Assembly (NCBI GenBank): GCA_964524065.1
Contig: CAZGCB010000001.1
Location: 19,312-83,311 of the forward strand
Length of the DNA: 64,000 bases
Source: CAZADA01 sp964524065
GTDB lineage: Bacteria > Pseudomonadota > Alphaproteobacteria > Caulobacterales > Maricaulaceae
Direction of reading: 5' to 3'
Positions 25,791-33,215 of this stretch are shown one piece after another. The first letter of the stretch is position 1. Each line of letters opens with the position of its first letter. The position numbers and the translations under genes are program-made. Under the pieces are notes generated by a model, which saw only the letters and a program-made list of their open reading frames with translations, did no database searches and had not been told where the DNA came from.

Positions 25791-25851
25791 CGTCTGTCTC
25801 TTTCCTTCACTCTCATGCGCTTATTCTTGGGTTATCACGTGTCGATACCGA

Positions 25852-26400
25852 CTAACCGAAGCGGTCATCATGCGGATCGATCAGGATATCGTCGCTGAAC
25901 ACGCAGTGTTCGGCGGCAGGCGCGTCAGGCAAAAAGCTGCGGCGGATGTCGGTCGGCTCGGGATTAAATCGGCCGTTTTCAAACCAAATCAGGCCTGACA
26001 CGTCGCGCATTTGATAGACAAACGCGTCGTAATCAGGCCGAAAACGCCAGCGTTCAGCCGCCGCCGCCACGCCGCGCTCCAAAACCGGTTGGCCAAGCTG
26101 ATTGCGCGCGTCGCGGGTGACGCAGCAGGCGCGCACATTGTCTGTCGTCCCATCCGTCAGCACATCGAACACGAGGCGACACGTCCCCTCGACGCGCACG
26201 CCGGGCGCGATCTGTGTGGTCTGAGCCGGCGCAATGTAACGGAGCAGCTCCGGAACCGCGGCGCCGTCCGGCGCCGCCACGTCTATGCGTGGCGCATCGA
26301 GATCTACCGGGATGCGCGCCCGATCCGCCGGATGCGCCGCGGCCCCCGCGCCCAACAGAGCACTGACCGCAAGGGCCCAGAACCAAATCCGCCGCGTCAT
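25852..26400 (-). CDS. Secreted protein with TonB C-terminal-like domain
   Basis: The 182-residue product has a signal peptide (WFWALAVSALLGAGAAA) and a core resembling the TonB/TolA C-terminal fold: GTCRLVFDVLTDGTTDNVRAC, then ERGVAAAAERWRFRPDYDA. It lacks a membrane anchor and a proline spacer, so it is unlikely to transduce energy. Cysteines at the CC pair in the core and near the C-terminus may form disulphides. It overlaps the ffh stop by 4 nt (ATGA), so it is co-translated with the SRP protein, and lies upstream of rpsP. Function unknown. Confidence 0.75.
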   Translation of the reverse strand: MTRRIWFWALAVSALLGAGAAAHPADRARIPVDLDAPRIDVAAPDGAAVPELLRYIAPAQTTQIAPGVRVEGTCRLVFDVLTDGTTDNVRACCVTRDARNQLGQPVLERGVAAAAERWRFRPDYDAFVYQMRDVSGLIWFENGRFNPEPTDIRRSFLPDAPAAEHCVFSDDILIDPHDDRFG

Positions 26401-28076
26401 TTCCCACCCCGCGGAAAACCCTTGGGCAGGCCGTCGGGCCCGAGCTCGATGTCGCCCGCCCCCGGCAAACCCGGCAAGCCGCCGGCATTGGAGCCCGGCA
26501 GTCCCGGCAGCCCTTGACCGCCTGCGCCAGGCAGGCCAGGCATGGCGCCGCCGCCGGGAAGCCCTGGCATAGCGCCGCGGCCGCCCTTGCCCTTGCGTGG
26601 TTGGCCCTTGGCGCGGCCTTTGCCCTTTTGGCCCTTGGCTTTGCCGGTGACGGCGCGGCCGCCGCCCAACGCCCCACCTTGCCCCAAAGCCGCTAAGGCC
26701 GCCGGGTCCGGCAAGCCAGCCTCAGCCCCGCCCGCGGCGCCGGAGAGGGCGCCCATCATGCCGCCAAACGGGCCTTTGCCCTTGCCCATGCCTTTGACCA
26801 TGTCCGCCATCTGGCGATGCATTTTCAGCAGCCGGTTCACGTCCGCCACTTGCGTGCCGGAGCCGGCGGCGATGCGTTTTTTGCGCGAGGCCCGCAGGAG
26901 GTCCGGCTCGGCCCGCTCCTTCGGCGTCATGGAGGAGATGATGGCCTCCTGACGTTTCAGCTCGCGATCATCCATGCCCATGGCGGCGGCGCCCTTCATT
27001 TTGCCGGCGCCCGGCAGCATCCCAAGCATGGCGCCAAGGCCGCCCATTTTCTGCAATTGACGCAGCTGGCCGGCCATATCGTCCAGGTCGAACTTGCCCT
27101 TGGCCATTTTCTTGGCGAGCTTTTCGGCCTGGGCTTGGTCGGCGGTTTCAGCGGCCTTCTCCACCAGGGAGACAATGTCGCCGCGGCCCAAAATGCGCCC
27201 GGCGATGCGGCGTGGATCAAAGGGCTCGAGGCCGTCGAGTTTCTCACCCACACCCAACAGCTTGATGGGCAGTCCCGTGACGGCGCGCATGGACAGCGCC
27301 GCGCCGCCGCGGCCATCACCGTCCACACGCGTCAGCACCAAGCCCGTCAGCGGCAAGCGCTCATGGAAGCGCTGGGCTGTCTCTACCGCGTCCTGACCGG
27401 TGAGGCTGTCAGCCACCAAGAGGATTTCATGCGGATTGGCGACGGCGGAAATGGCGGCGGCTTCCGCCATCATGTCTTCATCGATGGAGGTGCGCCCGGC
27501 CGTGTCGAGGATGACGACGTCCTGCCCGCCCAGTTGCGCGGCCGACATGGCGCGCTTGGCGATGTCCACGGCTTGCTGGCCGGGAACAATCGGGAGGAAA
27601 TCCACCTCCGCCTGACCGGCAAGGGTTTTCAGCTGCTCCATCGCCGCCGGACGGCGGGTGTCGAGCGAAGCCAGCAGAACCCGCTTGCGCTCCTTCTTCA
27701 GGCGCTTGGCGATTTTGCCGGCTGTGGTGGTTTTACCCGAGCCCTGCAGGCCCGCCATCATAATCACGGCCGGTGGCGTCACCTCGACATTGAGGCCAGT
27801 GGCCGCGTCCTCCCCGCCCAGCATGTCCACGAGGGCGTCATGGACGATTTTGATGACTTGCTGGCCCGGCGCGACGGCGCGGATCACCGCCTCGCCCACG
27901 GCTTCGGTTTTCACCGTGGCGATGAAACCCTTCACCACCGGCAGCGCGACATCCGCCTCCAACAGCGCCACACGCACCTCGCGCAGGGCCGCCTCGACAT
28001 CCTTTTCCGACAGCGCGCCGCGCCCGGTGAGGTTGTCAAAGACGCCGCCAAGGCGCTCGGAGAGAGTGTCGAACAT
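26397..28076 (-). CDS. ffh: Signal recognition particle protein Ffh (SRP54)
   Basis: Ffh binds signal sequences and 4.5S RNA and delivers ribosomes to FtsY. The N-domain (MFDTLSERLGGVFDNLTGRG) and the GTPase (GLQGSGKTTTAGKIA, DTRRPAAMEQL, LDTAGRTSIDEDM, LTRVDGDGRGGAAL) are canonical. The M-domain follows with the RNA-binding region GSGTQVADVNRLLKMHRQMADM. At 559 residues it is 80-100 longer than usual because of a C-terminal tail of Gly-Leu-Pro-Gly and Lys-Gly repeats (from about residue 455). A hairpin lies just upstream of the start. Confidence 0.97.
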   Translation of the reverse strand: MFDTLSERLGGVFDNLTGRGALSEKDVEAALREVRVALLEADVALPVVKGFIATVKTEAVGEAVIRAVAPGQQVIKIVHDALVDMLGGEDAATGLNVEVTPPAVIMMAGLQGSGKTTTAGKIAKRLKKERKRVLLASLDTRRPAAMEQLKTLAGQAEVDFLPIVPGQQAVDIAKRAMSAAQLGGQDVVILDTAGRTSIDEDMMAEAAAISAVANPHEILLVADSLTGQDAVETAQRFHERLPLTGLVLTRVDGDGRGGAALSMRAVTGLPIKLLGVGEKLDGLEPFDPRRIAGRILGRGDIVSLVEKAAETADQAQAEKLAKKMAKGKFDLDDMAGQLRQLQKMGGLGAMLGMLPGAGKMKGAAAMGMDDRELKRQEAIISSMTPKERAEPDLLRASRKKRIAAGSGTQVADVNRLLKMHRQMADMVKGMGKGKGPFGGMMGALSGAAGGAEAGLPDPAALAALGQGGALGGGRAVTGKAKGQKGKGRAKGQPRKGKGGRGAMPGLPGGGAMPGLPGAGGQGLPGLPGSNAGGLPGLPGAGDIELGPDGLPKGFPRGGK

Positions 28077-28100
28077 AGAGGCTCCCGGATAACGCAGTTA

Positions 28101-28130
28101 CCCCGCCGGGCGAGCCTTCGCCGGGCGGGG
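28101..28130. repeat. Strong hairpin upstream of ffh
   Basis: Thirteen-base arms (28101-28113 and 28118-28130) pair with one mismatch around a 4-nt loop; the outer part is CCCCGCC with GGCGGGG. It begins 25 nt upstream of the ffh start. No T tract follows on either strand, so it could be a 5' leader structure or a weak terminator. Confidence 0.55.
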
Positions 28131-28242
28131 TGCCAGGTTGGTAACCATGGCGGGCTGACCCGTCAACGGAAAATCGGGGCGGTCAGCCTCCCGGCCGCAC
28201 AGTCTTGCTTAATTTTGTGAGACTGGCAGGCCTGGCTCGCGG

Positions 28243-28581
28243 CTAACCCGCCCGCAGTCGCTTCAGCAAGGCCGGCAGGCGCACCACCGCCCAGGCCGCT
28301 GTCACGATGTTGCCGAGGAAAAAGACGGGGACCGCCCAGGCGAGGCCAACCCAAAGCTTGCGCTCAAACGCGAGGATGATCACCGCGAAAATGAAGAAGC
28401 CGACATAAAGGTCCACCAGGCTCACCACGCCCCATTCGGTGGCCATGAACCGGTTCAGCTCGGACGCAAAGCCGCCCTCGCCAGGGATCCGCCACACCGG
28501 ATCGCCCGTGATCTCCGCAAAAATATAATACGCCAGCGCCAGCCCCAGAGCGGCGATCACGGCGCGCAACACATGCAGCAT
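28243..28581 (-). CDS. Small integral membrane protein, DUF1475-like
   Basis: A 112-residue protein with three hydrophobic segments: LRAVIAALGLALAYYIF, VVSLVDLYVGFFIFAVIILAF and LAWAVPVFFLGNIVTAAWAVV. The arrangement W...SLVDLYVGFF... then ...LLGNI.TA... resembles the DUF1475 family, which has no known function. The start at 28581 puts the first helix at the N-terminus; an in-frame start 10 codons earlier is possible. It is upstream of and co-oriented with ffh, with 166 nt between them. Confidence 0.75.
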   Translation of the reverse strand: MLHVLRAVIAALGLALAYYIFAEITGDPVWRIPGEGGFASELNRFMATEWGVVSLVDLYVGFFIFAVIILAFERKLWVGLAWAVPVFFLGNIVTAAWAVVRLPALLKRLRAG

Positions 28582-28713
28582 GGGAACCCCCGATGTCAGA
28601 TCATCGTGCACCTATACGCAGCCTGGCGTTGTCCGGTTCGCCACGCCAGGCGGCTCAAGGCGCCGGCTCACGGTGCGACGCAAACGCCTGGACATCGGCC
28701 GCAAGGGCGCGGC

Positions 28714-29478
28714 TCACGCCTGCGGAATGCGCGCGATGTAAAAGCCATAGCTGATGTAAGCGGCGAAGCGTTCATAGAGCGCGATCTCCGCCTGCTCGGC
28801 CGCCACAAGGGCCTGCGCCGCCTCGGCCGCGTCCGATCCCGCATGACGGGTCAAAAACGCCGCGAAGCGCTCCTGCAAAGGGCGGTAATACGCATCCAGC
28901 CAGCATGTCTGGGGCAATGAAAAATAGCCCAAGGGCTCATAGCCTTGCCCCTCCAGCACGGCGATTTTCGCCGCCGCGGTGTCCACTTCGGGGTATGCGC
29001 GCACCCAATGCTCGGTCAGTTCTGCGGGACGCTCGCGCGTCAAAAACGTCAACTCCGACACCGCCAACACGCCGCCCGGCTTCACAAAGCGCCGCCAGCG
29101 GCGCACCCCCTCAGCAAAACCGAGATTGTAAATCGCGCCCTCAGCCCAAATGGCGTCGAGGCTCTGCGGCTCAAAAATCAGATCCTCCATGGAGGCGCAG
29201 AGCGGACGGATCCGCGCGCCGAGCCCGGCCCTCTCGGCGCGTTGCTCCAGTTCCCGCAAAAATGCCGGCGCGAAATCCACCGCGATGATGTCGGCGTCCA
29301 GCGCCTCGGCCAGCACCAGGGTGGCGGCGCCCGTCCCGCACCCCATATCCGCGATGGTGAGATTGGGGCGCCCGGTCAGCCCGGACAATTCGATCGCGCG
29401 ACGAGTTTCAGCCGCGCCGCCGGGGCCCTGGCGCCAGCCACCGCGATGCAGGTCGATCAGCAGCGTGAGATCATCCAT
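28714..29478 (-). CDS. Class I SAM-dependent methyltransferase
   Basis: The 254-residue protein has motif I (TIADMGCGTGAATLVLAEAL), an acidic end to beta-2 (IIAVDFAPAFL) and motif post-II/III (DAIWAEGAIYNLGFAEG, FVKPGGVLAVSELTFL). It belongs to the small-molecule Methyltransf_11/25 group, and the AEGAIYN stretch is typical of a poorly characterised bacterial subgroup. Start chosen at MDDLTLLIDLHRGG (29478), the conserved N-terminus. No operon partner points to a substrate. Confidence 0.82.
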   Translation of the reverse strand: MDDLTLLIDLHRGGWRQGPGGAAETRRAIELSGLTGRPNLTIADMGCGTGAATLVLAEALDADIIAVDFAPAFLRELEQRAERAGLGARIRPLCASMEDLIFEPQSLDAIWAEGAIYNLGFAEGVRRWRRFVKPGGVLAVSELTFLTRERPAELTEHWVRAYPEVDTAAAKIAVLEGQGYEPLGYFSLPQTCWLDAYYRPLQERFAAFLTRHAGSDAAEAAQALVAAEQAEIALYERFAAYISYGFYIARIPQA

Positions 29479-29625
29479 AGGCGTTGCGGACGAACCGCCT
29501 CTCACAACAGCGTAAAGGGGTGGGACCTAGGGGCGTTGTCGCACGCCCCGATGTGACGGGCAGCCAATGCTGGGTCAGCCCCGCGCGGGGGTCAGCGTCG
29601 CGCGGGCCGCCCCGCGGAGCCACGC

Positions 29626-30057
29626 TTAATCGTCGCGGTGGACCTTTTCGCGCCGCTCATGGCGTTCTTGGGCCTCCAACGACAGGGTCGCGGTGGGCCG
29701 CGCCTCCAAACGGGCCACGCCAATGGGCTCGCCGGTTTCATAGCAATAACCGTATTCACCCTCATCAATACGGCGCAGAGCGGAGTCGATTTTCGAGATC
29801 AGCTTGCGCTGGCGGTCGCGGGTGCGCAGCTCCAGCGCGCGATCGGTTTCGGAGTTGGCCCGATCCACCAAATCCGCCAAAGGCGTTTGGTCCCGCTGCA
29901 TATCGTCCAGCGTCAGCTTGCTTTCGGTGAGGATGTCCTGCTTCCACGCCAGCAGCTTACGCCGGAAATACTCCAACATGCGCGGGTTCATGAAAGGCTC
30001 GCCGTCGCCCGGACGGTAGTCGTCGGGAACTTCGCTGAAGTCTTCAGCTGCGCTCAT
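29626..30057 (-). CDS. dksA: RNA polymerase-binding transcription factor DksA
   Basis: DksA binds the RNA polymerase secondary channel and works with ppGpp. The 143-residue protein has the coiled coil with its acidic tip (DLVDRANSETDRALELRTRDRQ region), an N-terminal MNPRMLEYFRRKLLAWKQDIL and the C-terminal globular part GYCYETGEPIGVARLEARP. Only one of the four zinc cysteines of the classical protein is present, as in many alphaproteobacterial DksA proteins, so zinc binding is unlikely. Confidence 0.95.
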   Translation of the reverse strand: MSAAEDFSEVPDDYRPGDGEPFMNPRMLEYFRRKLLAWKQDILTESKLTLDDMQRDQTPLADLVDRANSETDRALELRTRDRQRKLISKIDSALRRIDEGEYGYCYETGEPIGVARLEARPTATLSLEAQERHERREKVHRDD

Positions 30058-30134
30058 GATCCACCCCTATCCGTCCATCGATCGCCATTCATATGGTCTG
30101 ATTTCATCGCCTTGCACACACGCGCCGATGAATT

Positions 30135-30569
30135 TTACGTTACGTCCCGACCGCGTTTAGCCAGCTCGACGGCCGCGCGCAACTCAATGGCCCGCATCAA
30201 CGCCGCCAAGTCGCCATCAAGGGCGCCAGACCGATCCCGCGCGCGCCCCGCCAACACCAAATGCTGCAGGGCGGACACCTCCGCCCCCGCGCCGCGCGAC
30301 GTGAGCAACCCCTGTTGCAGCGCGTCCAACGCATCCAGCATAGCGGCCCCGCGGGCCGCCTCCTCACGCGCGTCCGGCGCCTCACCCTGCAACGCAAACA
30401 CCGCTTGGGGATGCGATAGGGCGTTGACCGGCGCCGCCGGCGCGGCCCCGACCGCCGCATCCGGAGGCGGCGCCTTAAGAGCGGTGAACGCCCCCTCCAT
30501 AGCGGCTGTACGGCGCGCGGGGGCGACCCGGCGCGGGGCGATGGGCGATGCGGGGGGCGGAATCTTCAT
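30135..30569 (-). CDS. fliX: Flagellar assembly regulator FliX
   Basis: FliX is the alphaproteobacterial protein that, with FlbD, couples class II flagellar assembly to later gene expression. The 144-residue product has a Pro/Ala-rich N-terminus and the family's helical core: GAAMLDALDALQQGLLTSRG, then GDLAALMRAIELRAAVELAKRGR, which is diagnostic. It faces flgI across a 320-nt gap, the usual arrangement in Caulobacter relatives. Confidence 0.85.
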   Translation of the reverse strand: MKIPPPASPIAPRRVAPARRTAAMEGAFTALKAPPPDAAVGAAPAAPVNALSHPQAVFALQGEAPDAREEAARGAAMLDALDALQQGLLTSRGAGAEVSALQHLVLAGRARDRSGALDGDLAALMRAIELRAAVELAKRGRDVT

Positions 30570-30889
30570 GATGCGCAGCTCTCACCTCCCCGCCATCCTA
30601 ACCGCCCAGCCATACGCCGCGCTTAAGCGGGACCCTCGCATTGCGCCGACCCCCTGCCCTGCCGCGGCGGCGCCGAACGCTCGGAAAATCCTGCCCATGG
30701 GCGCCCCATGCCGACCATAGCGGCCGCCGGCGTGACGCGGTCCGCCGCAGGGCGAGACTTACGCAACGCCTTGATGTCGTTTTGATGTCGCGGCGTGCGT
30801 GCGGGCGCCGCGTGGCCGGCCGGATGCGATCGGCGCTGGCCCGGCTTTCGCATTGGTGCAGCGATCCAGTGGACGCAGCGGAGGCTGGC
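30570..30889. other. Intergenic region between divergent fliX and flgI
   Basis: No convincing gene lies here. A reading frame continuous with flgI extends to 30641, but its translation lacks a signal peptide and domain homology, and the good ribosome-binding site is at 30880. The region carries the sigma-54-like element at 30837-30852 and presumably the fliX promoter, for which I see no clear motif. Confidence 0.6.
30837..30852 (+). promoter_or_regulatory. Sigma-54-type promoter upstream of flgI
   Basis: TGGCCCG, four bases, then TCGCA. GG at 30838 and GC at 30850 are exactly 12 nt apart, as in -24/-12 promoters; the -12 box differs from TTGC by one base, the same change seen upstream of the flagellin at 48966-49814. 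The predicted transcript starts near 30862, 28 nt before the ATG. Class III flagellar genes in this lineage use sigma-54. Confidence 0.65.
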
Positions 30890-32008
30890 ATGACGCGCGA
30901 AGGCATCGGAGGAGCGATACTCACCGCCATCGCGGCGCTCGTTCTGGCGGGCGCGGATGCGGCGGCCGACACGCGCATAAAAGACATCGCCGATTTTGAA
31001 GGCGTGCGGGACAATCAGCTGGTGGGCTATGGGCTGGTGTTGGGCCTCAACGGCACGGGCGACAGTGTCGGCTCCACGCCCCAAACCCGTCAAAGTCTGG
31101 AGGCGCTGCTGGAGCGCTTCGGCGTCAACACCCGCGACGCCAACGTCAATCCGGCCAATGTGGCTGCGGTCATCGTCACGGCCAATCTGCCTAGCTTCGC
31201 CATGGCCGGCGCGCGGCTGGACGTCAGCGTCGCCACCACGGGAGACGCCAGCGATCTGTCCGGCGGCATGCTGCTCGCCACCCCGCTTCTGGGCGCGGAC
31301 GGGCAAGTCTACGCCGTCGCCCAAGGCGCGGTGAACGCCAATGGCTTCAGCGCCGGCGGCGAGGGCGCCGCCATCATCCGCGACGTGCCCACCACCGGCC
31401 GCATCGCCAACGGCGCCATTGTCGAGCGCGAGCTGCGTTATGATTTCGCGGGGCAAAACAGCATCCGCCTGGCTTTGCGCAATCCCGACTTCGCGACAGC
31501 TGGGCGCATGACGGCCGCCATCAATCGCTTTTTGGGCGGCCCGGCCGCGCGCGCGCTCAATTCCGGCGTCGTGCAAGTGACCCGTCCGGCCGCTTTGGAG
31601 GGCGATATGGTGACGTTGGTGACGGCGCTGGAACAGCTGCGCGTGGCCCCCGATCAGCCCGCGCGCGTGGTCATTGACGACGCTTCCGGCGTGGTGGTGA
31701 TGGGCGCCAATGTGCGCGTCTCCACCGTGGCTATCGCCCAGGGCTCGCTCACCATCTCCGTCAGCGAAGCGCCGGTGGCCAGCCAGGCGCTGCCCGGCGC
31801 TCCTGGCGGCGAGACGCAAGTGCTGCCGCGCACCGAAGTGCTGGTGGAGGAAGCCATTGGCGGGCTGGCCGTCGTGGATGGCGGCGTGCCCCTCTCGGAC
31901 TTGGTGGACGGCCTCAACGTCCTTGGCGTCGCACCGCGCGATCTCATCACCATCCTGCAAGCGTTGAAGGCCGCTGGCGCGCTGCAGGCGGAAATCGAAG
32001 TCATTTAA
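30890..32008 (+). CDS. flgI: Flagellar basal body P-ring protein FlgI
   Basis: FlgI forms the periplasmic P ring around the flagellar rod. The 372-residue precursor has a signal peptide (ILTAIAALVLAGADAAA) followed by the family hallmark RIKDIADFEGVRDNQLVGYG and LVLGLNGTGDS. Further conserved parts are FGVN, NVAAVIVTANLPSFA and the C-terminal LNVLGVAPRDLITILQALKAAGAL. The start at 30890 has GGAGG five bases upstream. FlgJ-like and FlbY-like genes follow. Confidence 0.97.
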   Translation: MTREGIGGAILTAIAALVLAGADAAADTRIKDIADFEGVRDNQLVGYGLVLGLNGTGDSVGSTPQTRQSLEALLERFGVNTRDANVNPANVAAVIVTANLPSFAMAGARLDVSVATTGDASDLSGGMLLATPLLGADGQVYAVAQGAVNANGFSAGGEGAAIIRDVPTTGRIANGAIVERELRYDFAGQNSIRLALRNPDFATAGRMTAAINRFLGGPAARALNSGVVQVTRPAALEGDMVTLVTALEQLRVAPDQPARVVIDDASGVVVMGANVRVSTVAIAQGSLTISVSEAPVASQALPGAPGGETQVLPRTEVLVEEAIGGLAVVDGGVPLSDLVDGLNVLGVAPRDLITILQALKAAGALQAEIEVI

Positions 32009-32049
32009 TCCCGACACGCCGCGCCTTTGCCCGCGGCCGGAGCACGCTC

Positions 32050-32370
32050 ATGGATCCGTTTGCACGTCTCAACTTCGTCCGCACCGAAAGCGTGACCGCG
32101 CGCCCCGGCGCCGACGCGTCAAACGCCGCACGCGCCCGCGACGCCGCCGAAGCGTTCGAAACCTTCTTTCTCAGCCAGACCTTCGCCCAGATGCGCACGG
32201 ACATTTCCGCGGAGCCGCCCTTTGGCGGCGGATCGGGCGAACGGGCGTTTCAGTCCTTTCTTAACGAAGCTTACGCAAAAGCTATCGTGCGCAGCGGCGG
32301 CGTGGGACTGAGCGATCGCTTGATGGCCGACATCCTCGCGCGCCAGGCGCAAGACGACGCGGGGCGCTAA
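32050..32370 (+). CDS. Rod-binding protein, FlgJ N-terminal domain
   Basis: A 106-residue protein equal to the rod-capping half of FlgJ, without the muramidase half, as is usual in alphaproteobacteria. The conserved parts are ARDAAEAFETFFLSQTFAQM and the C-terminal AYAKAIVRSGGVGLSDRLMADIL. It lies 41 nt after flgI and would help assemble the proximal rod through peptidoglycan, the wall opening being made by a separate enzyme. Confidence 0.9.
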   Translation: MDPFARLNFVRTESVTARPGADASNAARARDAAEAFETFFLSQTFAQMRTDISAEPPFGGGSGERAFQSFLNEAYAKAIVRSGGVGLSDRLMADILARQAQDDAGR

Positions 32371-32422
32371 GGCGCCCGGCCGATCACATTGGCGAGCATC
32401 CGCCGCGTTCAGGAGACGGATT

Positions 32423-32866
32423 ATGGCTTTGGCGGCGAACACGCCCGGTGAACGGGTGGAGCACTTAATGGCCCTCACCGAAAGGCTGCGCACCCTGGTG
32501 GAGCGCGAGACGGCGTTGTTTGAAGCGCGCCGGCCGGAGGAAGCTGAAACCTTCCGCGATGAGGCGGCCAGCCTCGCCAAGCTGTATCGGCTGGAATGCG
32601 CCCGCATCGCCCAAGACCCGGGTTTGGTGAGCGGAGCGTCCGAGGCGCGCCGCGATGCGCTTCGTCAGGAGACGGAGCGTTTGCACCGCGCCCTGGACAC
32701 CCACCAACAAGCCGTCGCGGTGCTCAGCACCCTCACCGAAGGCTTGGTGCGCGCCATCGCCGATCATGTTGCGACCGAGCGCACGCGCGTCGGTCGCTAC
32801 GGGCCCAGCGGCGCGCAAGGCGCACACGACAGCCATGCCGCCATCACCCTCGATCGCACCACCTGA
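32423..32866 (+). CDS. Flagellar protein FlbY-like / FlgN-like helical protein
   Basis: A 147-residue mostly helical protein. It opens with RVEHLMALTERLRTLVERETALFEARRPEEA, a pattern of FlgN-type chaperones and of FlbY encoded beside flgI in Caulobacter, followed by a second long helix (LRQETERLHRALDTHQQAVAVL) and a disordered tail. Its place third in the flgI transcript supports a flagellar role, possibly as a chaperone for hook-associated proteins. The exact family is not certain. Confidence 0.7.
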   Translation: MALAANTPGERVEHLMALTERLRTLVERETALFEARRPEEAETFRDEAASLAKLYRLECARIAQDPGLVSGASEARRDALRQETERLHRALDTHQQAVAVLSTLTEGLVRAIADHVATERTRVGRYGPSGAQGAHDSHAAITLDRTT

Positions 32867-33215
32867 ACCCAACACGGCGTTTAAGCCCATCCGCACACGC
32901 GACGTTTCGCCTCAGAGGTGAAGCCCGCTGCAGCGTGGACAAACGCCAATCGGCATGACTCCGCACTCTGATGAAGCTGTGGAAAACGGCCACTCTCCGC
33001 TCGCATACATTAAGTCATGGGGCTAGGGTTGACATGCGCTGGTTGACGGCTGGGTCTTGCAACGCGCCCTAACCAGACATCGCCCCCTTGACGGCGAGCT
33101 TCGGCTCGCCGTCTTTCTCTTCGGTTCGTGCTTGACTGGGGCCGAAGCGCCCAAAGCATAGCTGCAGGACCCACGCCGAACCGGCGCCAGACGGCGGCGC
33201 CGACGCCGACCGCGC
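32867..33215. other. 349-nt intergenic region with structured segment and terminator
   Basis: No protein gene is evident. The region separates the flgI operon (plus) from the FlaEY-like gene (minus), which end towards each other. It contains a TTGACA at 33029-33034, a CTGGTT/AACCAG pairing (33039-33044 with 33071-33076) and a strong plus-strand terminator, an arrangement that could encode a small RNA of roughly 80 nt or simply terminate flbY. Confidence 0.55.
33090..33121 (+). terminator. Strong intrinsic terminator, plus strand
   Basis: A perfect 10-bp stem, GACGGCGAGC (33090-33099) with its complement at 33104-33113, closed by a TTCG tetraloop and followed by TTTCTCTT. The T-rich tract is only on the plus side. 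It lies 224 nt past the flbY-like stop. Confidence 0.85.

Noticed and set aside
26817..28220. 467-codon open frame opposite ffh
   Set aside because: His/Arg/Gln-rich shadow of the conserved Ffh gene.
30641..30889. In-frame extension upstream of flgI
   Set aside because: FlgI needs a signal peptide, which starts at 30890 with GGAGG before it; the extension has no homology and would bury the signal and overlap the promoter.
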